From Oceanospirillales bacterium (GTDB lineage: Bacteria > Pseudomonadota > Gammaproteobacteria > Xanthomonadales > SZUA-36): a stretch of 15,084 bases of DNA. Below, in pieces: positions 7,481 to 15,053 of the stretch. The notes under the pieces were generated by a model. That model was not told the origin of the DNA. It did no database searches and saw only the letters and a program-made list of their open reading frames with translations. The position numbers were made by a program, and so were the translations under genes. Location of the stretch: assembly GCA_003232965.1 (NCBI GenBank), contig QIKG01000218.1, forward strand, positions 1-15,084. The letters run 5' to 3'. Numbering within the stretch: position 1 is the stretch's first letter; each line of letters starts with the position of its first letter.

Positions 7481-8020
7481 CTATTCATTTAGTGCGATAG
7501 CAGCTTCTCTGATCAGCCAACCCTGAGTTCCATTCGGGATCAATTCTGATAGTTCTATGCGATCCTCGTAAATTGCAATAATTTTTCCGCGGTTCTGCCC
7601 CATAAATTCACCTGTCGACACCCTGTGAATGACGAGATCCGGGTCCTTGATCAGAACCCACTGATCATTACCTCTAGAAAATGTTCCCACCATTTTTAAA
7701 GTATCCAGTGAAAACTGTTCTAAAAATTCACGCGGCCGCTCAAGATCAGGCTGCGGTCCACTAGTACCTCTAGGACCAGCCACAACATCAGCCTTCGCCA
7801 TAATGACTTCAGAAAACGGGTTGCGCGCCCCTTCACCGAGATAGTTAACGGGAACATAGGTAGCAATTGGTGGAATCGGTTCAACTGGGTTTGCAGGACG
7901 CTGCTTAATTTCGCTCACATAGCGTTTGACTTCGTCCATATTACCTGTGCAGGCTTGTAGACCCACCAGCAACAACAAGCTTAATATAATCCGACCCTTA
8001 CCGGGCATGATTTTTATCAC
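7481..8020 (-). CDS. pilP: Type IV pilus assembly lipoprotein PilP
   Basis: This 179-residue protein has a lipoprotein signal (hydrophobic IILSLLLLVG, then LQAC with lipidated C24). A proline-rich linker (about 40-60) is followed by the ARNPFSE motif and a compact beta domain (about 100-179, VGTFSRGNDQWVLIKDPD) typical of PilP. PilP is anchored in the inner membrane, binds PilN/PilO and reaches PilQ. The start is a GTG at 8020 forming a GTGA overlap with the pilO stop. GGGGG lies about 6 nt upstream, which favours this start over an ATG four codons later. Coupled translation with pilO is likely. Confidence 0.95.
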   Translation of the reverse strand: MIKIMPGKGRIILSLLLLVGLQACTGNMDEVKRYVSEIKQRPANPVEPIPPIATYVPVNYLGEGARNPFSEVIMAKADVVAGPRGTSGPQPDLERPREFLEQFSLDTLKMVGTFSRGNDQWVLIKDPDLVIHRVSTGEFMGQNRGKIIAIYEDRIELSELIPNGTQGWLIREAAIALNE

Positions 8021-8652
8021 GAGCCACCCCCTTGAGTCTTGGCGGCAGCAATTTCTGCTGATTCACCTTCATCCACATAGCGATAAGTCTTAACGGTTCC
8101 TTCAAGCACCAACTCACCGGGATTGCCACCCTTGGCCTTTTTCATGGCTATATCATTCATGGTTAAAATCACTACCCGGGGTAAGGAAGCTACACTGCCA
8201 ACAAAATCGCCAAACTGATGGAAGCTGCCACGCATTTTGATGGTTATTGGTTTTTCCGCATAAAAGTCATGAATAATTTCTGCGCCTGGGCGAAATAAAT
8301 CATTTTTAATGCCAACACCCAGCGCCGTTTGTGATACATCTACCAAAAGCTTGTCCATCTCAGTTTTACCCGGTAGGCGCCGAACCATGACTTCCAGCAT
8401 TTCTTCCATATCGGTCAACTGTTTACGATAAGACTCTAAATTCGCCGCTTTTTGTTGTTTGGATTCGAATTCCTGACGGAGCGTTAATTCTGCCCCCTGT
8501 ACGCGGCGAATTTCCTCTTGTTTATCCTTAATTAACAGTAAATACCCAGCCACAATGATAATCACGGCCAGCAGGATAATTAGAAATGCCCGCGCGGGTA
8601 GAGGTGCACTGCCGACATCTTCGAAGTCAAGGTCTCTAATATCATTCAGCAT
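8017..8652 (-). CDS. pilO: Type IV pilus inner-membrane protein PilO
   Basis: This is a bitopic inner-membrane protein: a short cytoplasmic tail with DIRDLDFEDVG, one membrane helix (about 21-41, FLIILLAVIIIVAGYLLL), a charged coiled coil (about 43-85), and a periplasmic ferredoxin-like domain ending in KTYRYVDEG. It dimerizes with PilN and links PilM in the cytoplasm to PilP/PilQ. I chose the ATG at 8652, giving 211 residues, because GAGGAG stands 7 nt upstream (8660-8665) and the N-terminus then matches the Pseudomonas form. An upstream in-frame start at 8685 would add 11 residues and overlap pilN by 44 nt. From 8652 the overlap with pilN is 11 nt. Confidence 0.94.
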   Translation of the reverse strand: MLNDIRDLDFEDVGSAPLPARAFLIILLAVIIIVAGYLLLIKDKQEEIRRVQGAELTLRQEFESKQQKAANLESYRKQLTDMEEMLEVMVRRLPGKTEMDKLLVDVSQTALGVGIKNDLFRPGAEIIHDFYAEKPITIKMRGSFHQFGDFVGSVASLPRVVILTMNDIAMKKAKGGNPGELVLEGTVKTYRYVDEGESAEIAAAKTQGGGS

Positions 8653-9238
8653 CTGATTGCTCCTCATCAAAACCTTCACTGCCACTCTCTGAAGCCAGCT
8701 TTAAGCGAACTCTAATTCGAAAATCGTAAGGTTCAACAGCCTGCGCGCGCTTCTCGTTGGCTTCAATAACAGCCAACTCCGGGTCCACCAGTAACTGTGA
8801 ACCACCAAGCTGGGTCAGGAATTCTGACACCCTAGCGTTAGATTGGGCAGTGCCGGAAATAGTAACTTCAAGACCCATTTGACGCAAATTGGTGAGTGTT
8901 ACCCCAACCGGTGTAGTAGTGACCAGTTCATTGAGCAACTGTACTGTCAGAGAGCGCTTGCTCTGTAAATCTTCGATCACCTGCTTGCGTGCAAACAGCG
9001 CTTCACGGGTTTTTTCAAGCTCCGCAATTTCCTCTATCTGCACATCCATGTCTTTGATTTGTGCTTGTAAGTAAGCATTTCGATCATTTTGTACACTTAA
9101 GGTGCCACCTAAATAAGTCAGTACAATAAAAACTAGCCCGATAGCTGCAACCGCTGAAAGTATCAATAGTAAAAAGAACTCGCGTTGGCGTTCCTTGCGC
9201 TGTTCATCCCGCCAAGGTAAAAGGTTAATTTTAGCCAT
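8642..9238 (-). CDS. pilN: Type IV pilus inner-membrane protein PilN
   Basis: This 198-residue protein opens with KINLLPWRDEQR. That INLLPWR segment is the conserved cytoplasmic peptide that docks into PilM. One membrane helix follows (about 21-44), then a coiled coil (about 48-92) and a periplasmic domain with the ferredoxin-like fold expected for PilN (LTNLRQMGLEVTISGTA, about 115-135). It pairs with PilO in the alignment complex. The ATG overlaps the pilM stop by one base (TAATG), and its 3' end overlaps pilO. The C-terminal tail GFDEEQSDAE is acidic. Confidence 0.95.
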   Translation of the reverse strand: MAKINLLPWRDEQRKERQREFFLLLILSAVAAIGLVFIVLTYLGGTLSVQNDRNAYLQAQIKDMDVQIEEIAELEKTREALFARKQVIEDLQSKRSLTVQLLNELVTTTPVGVTLTNLRQMGLEVTISGTAQSNARVSEFLTQLGGSQLLVDPELAVIEANEKRAQAVEPYDFRIRVRLKLASESGSEGFDEEQSDAE

Positions 9239-10296
9239 TAGTCAAATCCTCTCATTGCCAAACCGCAAGCAGCCATCATTGAGGGGGCGCTCGCGCGTAG
9301 GCTATTTGCGGCAACATTATTTGCCAGCGCCAAACCACGAACCGGATCCGCAATTTCTGTGTCGATCCCAAGCTCATCACTAATAACCTGTTCGAGGCCA
9401 GTGATCTGTGCCCCGCCAGCCGCTAGAAATAGAGTTTCAACCGTTTTGAAATCGTTAGAAGAAGAGTAAAACTGTAAGGCCCGGCCAATTTGTTGCACCA
9501 CAGCGTGCTGAAATGGCTCGATGACCATTTGTTGGAAGTCATCCGGCCGATCATCTCCACGCAGCATGACCAGCGCTTCTTCTGGGCTCAGCTCATAACG
9601 CCTAGAAATATCTTCAAGTAATTGATTAGCGCCGAATGCATGCTCCCGGCTGTAGATCACCCGGTCGCCCTGTAAAACAATGAAACCCATTTGCTGGGCT
9701 CCAATCTCAACCACCGCTATAGTTTTATCTGTGGGAATGCCATCCTGATGTCGGATCAGCTCAAAAGCATTGGCGATGGCATAGGCTTCGACATCAATGA
9801 CCCGGACTTTCAAGCCGCTATCTTCAACCGCTGCTGTCAACATGTCCACGGTTTCCATTTTACAGGCCGCCAGAAGAACATCCACCAGGTCAGCGCTGCG
9901 CCTAGATGACCCAAGCACTTCGAAATCACGCCTGACTTCATCTAGGGCATAAGGGATATATTGGTCAGCCTCTATTTCGATTTGGCTTTCCAGTTCTACA
10001 TCTGTCAAATCCGATGGCAGGCTGATAGTTTTAGTCATTACTGAAGAGCCGGAAACTGCAATCGCACAGTACTTGGTCTTAGCGCCTGATCTGCGCACTG
10101 CGCGCTCAATAGCCGTACTAACCGCTTCGGGATCTACAACAACTTTATCCTTCACCGCGCCTACAGGCAGCGGCTCGATGGCGAAGTTCTCCACCTTGAT
10201 GCCACTTTCTGAACGCGACAGAAGGATCAGCTTAACTGCCGTAGAACTGATGTCCAACCCTAAGGTTGGAGGTGTTTTTTTATTAAAAATACTCAA
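9238..10296 (-). CDS. pilM: Type IV pilus actin-like protein PilM
   Basis: This is a cytoplasmic actin-like ATPase-fold protein, with the phosphate-1 motif LGLDISSTAVKL near the N-terminus, AVVEIGAQQMGF in the middle, and the C-terminal FLAAGGAQITGLEQVI. It binds the PilN tail and forms the cytoplasmic ring of the pilus alignment complex. No ATG is well placed. I chose the TTG at 10296, which has GGGGG 4 nt upstream and gives 352 residues with the short N-terminus usual for PilM. A TTG at 10338 would add 14 residues without a good ribosome site. It is the first gene of the operon. Confidence 0.93.
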   Translation of the reverse strand: MSIFNKKTPPTLGLDISSTAVKLILLSRSESGIKVENFAIEPLPVGAVKDKVVVDPEAVSTAIERAVRRSGAKTKYCAIAVSGSSVMTKTISLPSDLTDVELESQIEIEADQYIPYALDEVRRDFEVLGSSRRSADLVDVLLAACKMETVDMLTAAVEDSGLKVRVIDVEAYAIANAFELIRHQDGIPTDKTIAVVEIGAQQMGFIVLQGDRVIYSREHAFGANQLLEDISRRYELSPEEALVMLRGDDRPDDFQQMVIEPFQHAVVQQIGRALQFYSSSNDFKTVETLFLAAGGAQITGLEQVISDELGIDTEIADPVRGLALANNVAANSLRASAPSMMAACGLAMRGFD

Positions 10297-10355
10297 CTTA
10301 CCCCCGGGATTATTATCTAATCTTTTCCCATATGCCAATAGCTTACTGACACTTT

Positions 10356-10393
10356 ATTAAACCAATTATCACCAAATTTTGACAATTTCACAA
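10356..10393 (-). promoter_or_regulatory. Candidate promoter(s) of pilMNOPQ
   Basis: Two overlapping sigma70-like pairs read on the minus strand. The first is TTGTGA (10388-10393) with GATAAT (10365-10370) at 17 bp spacing. The second is TTGTCA (10380-10385) with TTTAAT (10356-10361) at 18 bp. Either would start transcription a few tens of bases before pilM. Pattern only; not experimentally supported. Confidence 0.5.
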
Positions 10394-10574
10394 TAGCAAT
10401 CGAACAATTGAGTGAAAATTCACGCATAGAGGCAGGTATGTAAGCACGCACCTCGGGTGCGTAATTACTTATAAGACCAGCTTCCATGTGTCTACTTCAC
10501 CCTCGCCACTTCCTGTAGCAATTATCTTCCCAGCAAGACTGAGTTTATACAAAACCCTCTAAACCTTGATGTGT

Positions 10575-10602
10575 TTGCTAGACCGATTGACACTTTTATA
10601 AC
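10575..10602 (+). promoter_or_regulatory. Candidate promoter of ponA
   Basis: TATAAC (10597-10602) is preceded at 16 bp by TTGCTA (10575-10580). A perfect TTGACA also occurs at 10587-10592, but the best downstream match, GGATAA (10614-10619), is 21 bp away. The leader before the ponA start would be roughly 50 nt. The choice between the two is unresolved. Confidence 0.4.
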
Positions 10603-10665
10603 ACCATCCGATTGGATAACTCGGTGTTTTATCCGGTACACTGCACATAAAATACACTAATTTTG

Positions 10666-13257
10666 ATGCTTGTGAAGATATTTTTCCGTTGGTTTATCCG
10701 TTTCAGCCTGATAATGGCCTTGCTTGGTGGCATTGCTTTCGCAATCTTGTGGGCGAGTATTGTGCCCAATCTGCCTGATATTACTGGCCTTAAGGACATT
10801 CGCCTTGAGGTTCCACTGCGCGTTTACAGTGCCGATAACAAATTAATGGGAATTTTTGGTGAACGCCGGCGAATCCCGGTTAAATATGAAGAATTGCCGA
10901 AAAAACTGGTTAATGCATTCATTGCCGGAGAGGATGCTCGCTTTTTTGTACATCCAGGAATTGATTATCAGGGATTAAGCCGGGCCGTATTTCAATTAAT
11001 CCGAACAGGAGAAAAAACTCAAGGTGGCAGCACCATCACCCAGCAGTTAGCTCGAAATTTCTATCTGAGTTCAGAAAAAACTTACCTGCGTAAAATTCGA
11101 GAAATATTTTTAGCTGTTAAAATTGAAGATGCCTTCACTAAAGAAGAAATTCTTACACTTTATTTAAATAAAATCTTTCTCGGCCACCGTGCCTATGGTG
11201 TCGGTGCTGCTGCTGAAGTTTATTATGGCAAGACCCTGCATGAACTCAGTGTAGCCCAGGCTGCAATGTTAGCCGCCTTGCCAAAAGCGCCCTCGCGCAT
11301 CAATCCAATTAGCGGGCCTGAAAGAGCCCTGATCCGACGCAACTATGTATTATCGCGCATGCATCAACTCGACTACCTCAGCGAGGCTGAATACCAACAG
11401 GCCAAAAACGAGAAAGATCGGGCCAGCTATCACGGCCCCAGCGTAGAGTTACGGGCCCCATACCTGGCAGAAATGGCGCGCAGCGAAGCTATCCAAAAAC
11501 TCGGCAAAAGCGCCTATACTGGAGGTTACAGCCTGTATATGACCGTAAACAGCAAGTTGCAGCTAGCCGCTAATCTTGCCATTAAAACCGGACTTGATAA
11601 CTACGACCGTCGGCACGGTTATCGGGGCGCAGAGGCCAGCATCGATCTGGCAGCTAGCGATGGTCCTGAGCAATGGCGTGAAATTTTACAAAACTATCAG
11701 GAGATCGCCGGCTTAATCCCTGCTTTGGTAACCGAAATCAGTGACGATCTGGCGCTGGTTTATCTTGCAGACGGCCAAACCATCGGCCTCGATATTAACT
11801 CAGTTAGCTGGGCACGGGCCTATATTGACCATGACCGCCGTGAAGCCCGACCTAAGCAAGTCGGGGATGTTCTCCAGCCCGGCGATGTTATCCGTATCAG
11901 CCGGGTAGCTGAAATACCTGAAGCACTAGAGCCGCCCGAACTAAATAAAGAAAATGAAGCATTTGAAGCTAGTGAGTCACCTGTGCAGACGGATGCGCTC
12001 GGCAACGGGCCGCAGTGGCGCTTAGCGCAACTTCCTGCAGTCGAGGGTGCTTTGGTCTCTTTAAACCCGCTAAGCGGTGACATACTGGCGCTTGTGGGTG
12101 GTTATGACTTCCAACGCAGCCACTTTAACCGGGTAACTCAAAGCCTGCGGCAACCCGGTTCCGGCTTTAAGCCTTTTGTTTATTCCGCCGCCCTGAGCGC
12201 CGGCATTACCCCAGCCACTTTAATCAATGATGCACCGGTAGTGTTTAATGACCCTTTACTGGAGAAAACCTGGAAGCCGCAAAACTATAGCGAAAAATTC
12301 TTTGGGCCAACACGCTTAAGAGAAGCCATGATCCATTCTCGCAACCTGGTTTCCATTCGCCTGTTACGGGAAGTCGGCATTGGCAATGCCCGCAACTACA
12401 TTGCCCGTTTCGGGATTGACAAAAACAAACTACCTCAGGATCTGTCCATGGCGCTTGGTTCAGGCTCATTGACGCCATTAAGCATCGCCCGGGGCTACGC
12501 TGTTTTTGCCAACGGTGGATATCTGGTGGATGTGCGCTTCGTCGATAGAATCGAGAACGCCAGCGGGCAGGTTGTCTATTCCCCCGAGCACACAAGAGTT
12601 TGCCCGGACTGTATAGCGGATGAACAAGTACGGGAAACTCCGCAAGAGAAATCGCCTGTAACCGAGTTCAAGCCACTAGAAATCAGCCGCATCAATGACG
12701 AAGCGATAACCCCGGTTTCTGTTAGGAACAGCGAAAACATCAGGATTGGCCGGGAAATATTGGCTCCGCAAATCATCCCAGCCAGCAATGCCTGGCAGAT
12801 AAGATCGATTATGCGGGATGTTATCCGCTTTGGTACAGGACGCAAAGCGTTGGAGCTCAAGCGCAACGACCTCTCGGGAAAAACGGGTACGACCAATGAC
12901 CAGCGGGATGCCTGGTTTTCCGGCTATAACAGCGACATTGTCACCACCGTGTGGGTGGGGTTTGATGATAGCGGCAAGCTTGGGGGGCGTGAAACCGGTG
13001 GTCAAGCCGCTTTGCCGATCTGGAATGACTTCATGAAAACAGCCCTGATTGACAGCCAGGATAATTACCCGCAAATGGCTGATGGTCTGGTGAAAATAAA
13101 GATTGATAAAGAAACCGGCCTTGCCAGCAAGCGCACGGGCAAAGACATCATCGATGAATATTTTGAGTTCGATAATCTCCCCGACAATGAAGCCTCCGAT
13201 GAGATCGATTCTGAAAACATCGATACGACTGAGGAAGATGACTTCGAGGTTTTTTGA
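10666..13257 (+). CDS. mrcA: Penicillin-binding protein 1A (bifunctional transglycosylase/transpeptidase)
   Basis: This 863-residue class A PBP (also called ponA) polymerizes and crosslinks peptidoglycan at the outer face of the inner membrane. It has a short cytoplasmic tail and one membrane helix (about 10-31). The GT51 glycosyltransferase domain carries EDARFFVHPG (catalytic E89), GGSTITQQLARN (about 120-131) and RKIREIFLA. An OB-like insert follows (about 320-430) and ends in a Glu/Pro-rich stretch. The transpeptidase has SGFK (nucleophile S499, K502), SRN (S558, N560) and KTGT (K739). All catalytic motifs are intact. The C-terminal ~30 residues are strongly acidic. The start is taken as the ATG at 10666; a TTG just before it and a GTG at 10672 are alternatives, and no clear ribosome site is seen. 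Its position divergent from pilMNOPQ is the arrangement known in pseudomonads. Confidence 0.96.
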   Translation: MLVKIFFRWFIRFSLIMALLGGIAFAILWASIVPNLPDITGLKDIRLEVPLRVYSADNKLMGIFGERRRIPVKYEELPKKLVNAFIAGEDARFFVHPGIDYQGLSRAVFQLIRTGEKTQGGSTITQQLARNFYLSSEKTYLRKIREIFLAVKIEDAFTKEEILTLYLNKIFLGHRAYGVGAAAEVYYGKTLHELSVAQAAMLAALPKAPSRINPISGPERALIRRNYVLSRMHQLDYLSEAEYQQAKNEKDRASYHGPSVELRAPYLAEMARSEAIQKLGKSAYTGGYSLYMTVNSKLQLAANLAIKTGLDNYDRRHGYRGAEASIDLAASDGPEQWREILQNYQEIAGLIPALVTEISDDLALVYLADGQTIGLDINSVSWARAYIDHDRREARPKQVGDVLQPGDVIRISRVAEIPEALEPPELNKENEAFEASESPVQTDALGNGPQWRLAQLPAVEGALVSLNPLSGDILALVGGYDFQRSHFNRVTQSLRQPGSGFKPFVYSAALSAGITPATLINDAPVVFNDPLLEKTWKPQNYSEKFFGPTRLREAMIHSRNLVSIRLLREVGIGNARNYIARFGIDKNKLPQDLSMALGSGSLTPLSIARGYAVFANGGYLVDVRFVDRIENASGQVVYSPEHTRVCPDCIADEQVRETPQEKSPVTEFKPLEISRINDEAITPVSVRNSENIRIGREILAPQIIPASNAWQIRSIMRDVIRFGTGRKALELKRNDLSGKTGTTNDQRDAWFSGYNSDIVTTVWVGFDDSGKLGGRETGGQAALPIWNDFMKTALIDSQDNYPQMADGLVKIKIDKETGLASKRTGKDIIDEYFEFDNLPDNEASDEIDSENIDTTEEDDFEVF

Positions 13258-13261
13258 GGTA

Positions 13262-13293
13262 AAAAAAGGCTGCGAATTCTACCGCAGCCTTTG
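13262..13293. terminator. Bidirectional intrinsic terminator between mrcA and gltA
   Basis: AAAGGCTGCG (13266-13275) pairs with CGCAGCCTTT (13284-13293) around an 8-nt loop. On the minus strand it ends in seven T (13268-13262), giving a good terminator for gltA. On the plus strand, 4 bp after the mrcA stop, the tail is shorter and mixed (TTTGTGGTTTT) but still plausible. Confidence 0.85.
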
Positions 13294-13347
13294 TGGTTTT
13301 CTAATGTTTTTTACTATTTTCTAATGCATCTCTAAGGCAACTTACTC

Positions 13348-14637
13348 TTAACGCTGATCCATTTTCAAATAATCACGGCTGGTTTCGCCGGTATAAATCT
13401 GGCGTGGACGACCGATTTTACCCGGATCTTCACGCATTTCCAGCCACTGGGCTGCCCAGCCTACAGTTCTAGCAATGGCGAACATAACCGTAAACATACT
13501 CACCGGTATTCCCAATGCTTTATAGATAATGCCGGAATAGAAATCCACATTCGGGTATAACTTACGCTCTACAAAGAACTCATCCCTGAGGGCAATTTCT
13601 TCCAACTCCATGGCCAAATCCAGCTGTGGGTCAGTTATGTTTAATTCATTCAGAACATCATGGCAGGCCTTGCGAATAATGGCGGCACGCGGATCAAAGT
13701 TTTTATACACTCGGTGACCAAAACCCATCAAGCGAAACGAATCGTTACGGTCTTTTGCTTTGGCTATATATTTAGGAATGTTATCAACACTACCAATTTC
13801 ATCGAGCATCTTCAGCACTGATTCATTCGCGCCGCCGTGTGCTGGGCCCCAAAGAGCCGCGATACCTGCAGCGATACAGGCATAAGGATTGGCTCCGGTA
13901 CTACCCACCAGGCGTACGGTAGAAGTGCTGGCGTTTTGCTCATGGTCGGCATGCAGGATAAACAGCAGATCCAGCGCTTTAGCAGCAACCGGGTTGACCT
14001 CATAGGGTTCCGTCGGAACAGAGAACATGGTATCAAGGAAGCGCTCGGTAAAACCAAGATTATTTTTGGGATAAGCGTTCGGCCAACCCCGGTGATGACG
14101 ATAACAAATGGCTGCGATTGTCGGCATCTTGGCAATCATGCGTTTAGCCGCCAGTTCCCGCTGGTTAGGGTCTTCGGGATCCAGGCGGTCATGATAGAAA
14201 GCTGCCAGAGAACCAACAGCCCCGGACATCATTGCCATCGGGTGAGCATCGTAATGGAAACCGCTCATAAAATTATTCAGCTTTTCATGCACCATGCTGT
14301 GATAGGTGATGTCATGATCAAAATCTGCCATTTCACTGGTGTTTGGTAGATTCCCATTCAGCAACAGGTATGCGACTTCGAGGAAGTTGCTGTTTTCAGC
14401 CAACTGCTCAATCGGGTAACCACGATATTGAAGAATACCTTTGTCGCCGTCGATGAAGGTGATAGCACTGGAGCAAGCCGCTGTCTGGGCAAAACCGGGA
14501 TCGTAGGTGAAATAGCCTGTTTCTTTGTGCAAGCCCTTTATATCTAGCGTGGGATCACCTTGACTGCCTTTAAGAACCGGTAATTCAATGGTCTTTCCTG
14601 TGGCCTGGTCGCTTAGTGTTACTTTATTTTCTGACAC
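13348..14637 (-). CDS. gltA: Citrate synthase (type II, hexameric form)
   Basis: This 429-residue enzyme makes citrate from oxaloacetate and acetyl-CoA as the entry step of the TCA cycle. The length and long N-terminal domain match the gram-negative type II enzyme (E. coli 427). Active-site residues are all present: H267 in WGPAHGGANE, H308 in GFGHRVYKNFDPRA, and D365 in YPNVDFYSG. HADHEQNAST (about 229-238) is the other signature. The start is a GTG at 14637 with AGGAG 6 nt upstream. It is monocistronic in appearance: the L31 terminator lies upstream, its own promoter region with an FNR/Anr-like box lies between, and a terminator follows the gene. Confidence 0.97.
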   Translation of the reverse strand: MSENKVTLSDQATGKTIELPVLKGSQGDPTLDIKGLHKETGYFTYDPGFAQTAACSSAITFIDGDKGILQYRGYPIEQLAENSNFLEVAYLLLNGNLPNTSEMADFDHDITYHSMVHEKLNNFMSGFHYDAHPMAMMSGAVGSLAAFYHDRLDPEDPNQRELAAKRMIAKMPTIAAICYRHHRGWPNAYPKNNLGFTERFLDTMFSVPTEPYEVNPVAAKALDLLFILHADHEQNASTSTVRLVGSTGANPYACIAAGIAALWGPAHGGANESVLKMLDEIGSVDNIPKYIAKAKDRNDSFRLMGFGHRVYKNFDPRAAIIRKACHDVLNELNITDPQLDLAMELEEIALRDEFFVERKLYPNVDFYSGIIYKALGIPVSMFTVMFAIARTVGWAAQWLEMREDPGKIGRPRQIYTGETSRDYLKMDQR

Positions 14638-14681
14638 TGTGATCTCCTGAGGGTGTTCCCCGCTAACATGAATCTGAGTCT

Positions 14682-14687
14682 AGTATA
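14682..14687 (-). promoter_or_regulatory. Candidate -10 element of gltA
   Basis: Read on the minus strand this is TATACT, five of six to consensus, placing a start near 14675 and a leader of about 38 nt before the GTG. No recognisable -35 hexamer is found at the right distance, which fits a promoter that depends on an activator. Confidence 0.45.
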
Positions 14688-14708
14688 TCGCGGTTCATTT
14701 CTACTGAG

Positions 14709-14722
14709 CTGATATACATCAA
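14709..14722 (-). promoter_or_regulatory. FNR/Anr-like box upstream of gltA
   Basis: On the minus strand the site reads TTGATGTATATCAG, matching 9 of the 10 conserved bases of TTGAT-N4-ATCAA. Its centre is about 40.5 bp upstream of the start predicted from the TATACT element, close to the -41.5 position of class II FNR-activated promoters. The regulator itself is not in the window. Confidence 0.55.
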
Positions 14723-14742
14723 AATTAATTAAAGTTATCCAC

Positions 14743-14778
14743 AAAAAAAACCCGCTCCTGAATATGGGAGCGGGTTTT
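14743..14778 (-). terminator. Intrinsic terminator after the L31 gene
   Basis: CCCGCTCC (14751-14758) pairs with GGAGCGGG (14767-14774), and flanking A4/T4 extends the stem to 12 bp around an 8-nt loop. On the minus strand it ends in eight T. It stands about 30 bp after the L31 stop codon and insulates gltA. Confidence 0.9.
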
Positions 14779-14810
14779 GATTGTACTGAACTACAAAGCG
14801 CTTACGGAAA

Positions 14811-15053
14811 TTATTTACCGTAACGCTGCTTGAACTTATCTACCCGACCACCGGACTCAGCAACACGGTGCTTACCAGTGTAAAAAGGGTGTGATTTGCT
14901 CGAAATTTCTATCTTTACCAGTGGGTATTCGTTACCGTCTTCCCACTTGATGGTTTCTTTGGTTTTAATCGTCGAGCGCGTCAAAAACGCGAAATCAGAA
15001 GAAACATCCTGAAAAACGACGGGTTTTGTGTCTGGGTGTATACCGGATTTCAT
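14811..15053 (-). CDS. rpmE2: 50S ribosomal protein L31, type B (cysteine-free)
   Basis: This 80-residue L31 has the type B signature: MKSGIHPD at the start, TIKTKETIKWEDGNEYPLV in the middle and SSKSHPFYTGKHR followed by GGRVDKFKQRYG at the end. It contains no cysteine, so it lacks the zinc-binding CxxC pair of type A L31. Family knowledge says such zinc-independent copies can replace the zinc form in the ribosome when zinc is scarce, often under Zur control. Only 31 bp upstream are in the window and no Zur-like palindrome is visible in them. No strong ribosome site precedes the ATG at 15053. A terminator follows. Whether a type A copy exists elsewhere cannot be told. Confidence 0.93.
   Translation of the reverse strand: MKSGIHPDTKPVVFQDVSSDFAFLTRSTIKTKETIKWEDGNEYPLVKIEISSKSHPFYTGKHRVAESGGRVDKFKQRYGK

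Larger units (their letters stand above)
10297..10665. other. Intergenic region between divergent pilM and ponA
   Basis: These 369 bp separate the pilM start from the ponA start and contain no credible gene. They hold candidate promoters for both directions. GTGAA-AA-TTCAC (10412-10423) is a short palindrome. A 7-bp perfect hairpin ACGCACC/GGTGCGT with a 3-nt loop lies at 10446-10462, without a following T run. Just before ponA is a bulged hairpin, AACACCATCC (10600-10609) with GGAT and GGTGTT (10614-10628). The functions of these structures are not evident. Confidence 0.6.

Noticed and set aside
12676..13074. 132-codon minus-strand frame inside mrcA
   Set aside because: It is antisense to the transpeptidase domain including KTGT, so it is a shadow frame.
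13837..14349. 170-codon plus-strand frame antisense to gltA
   Set aside because: Its length is explained by codon bias of the highly conserved gltA on the other strand; the translation shows no domain.
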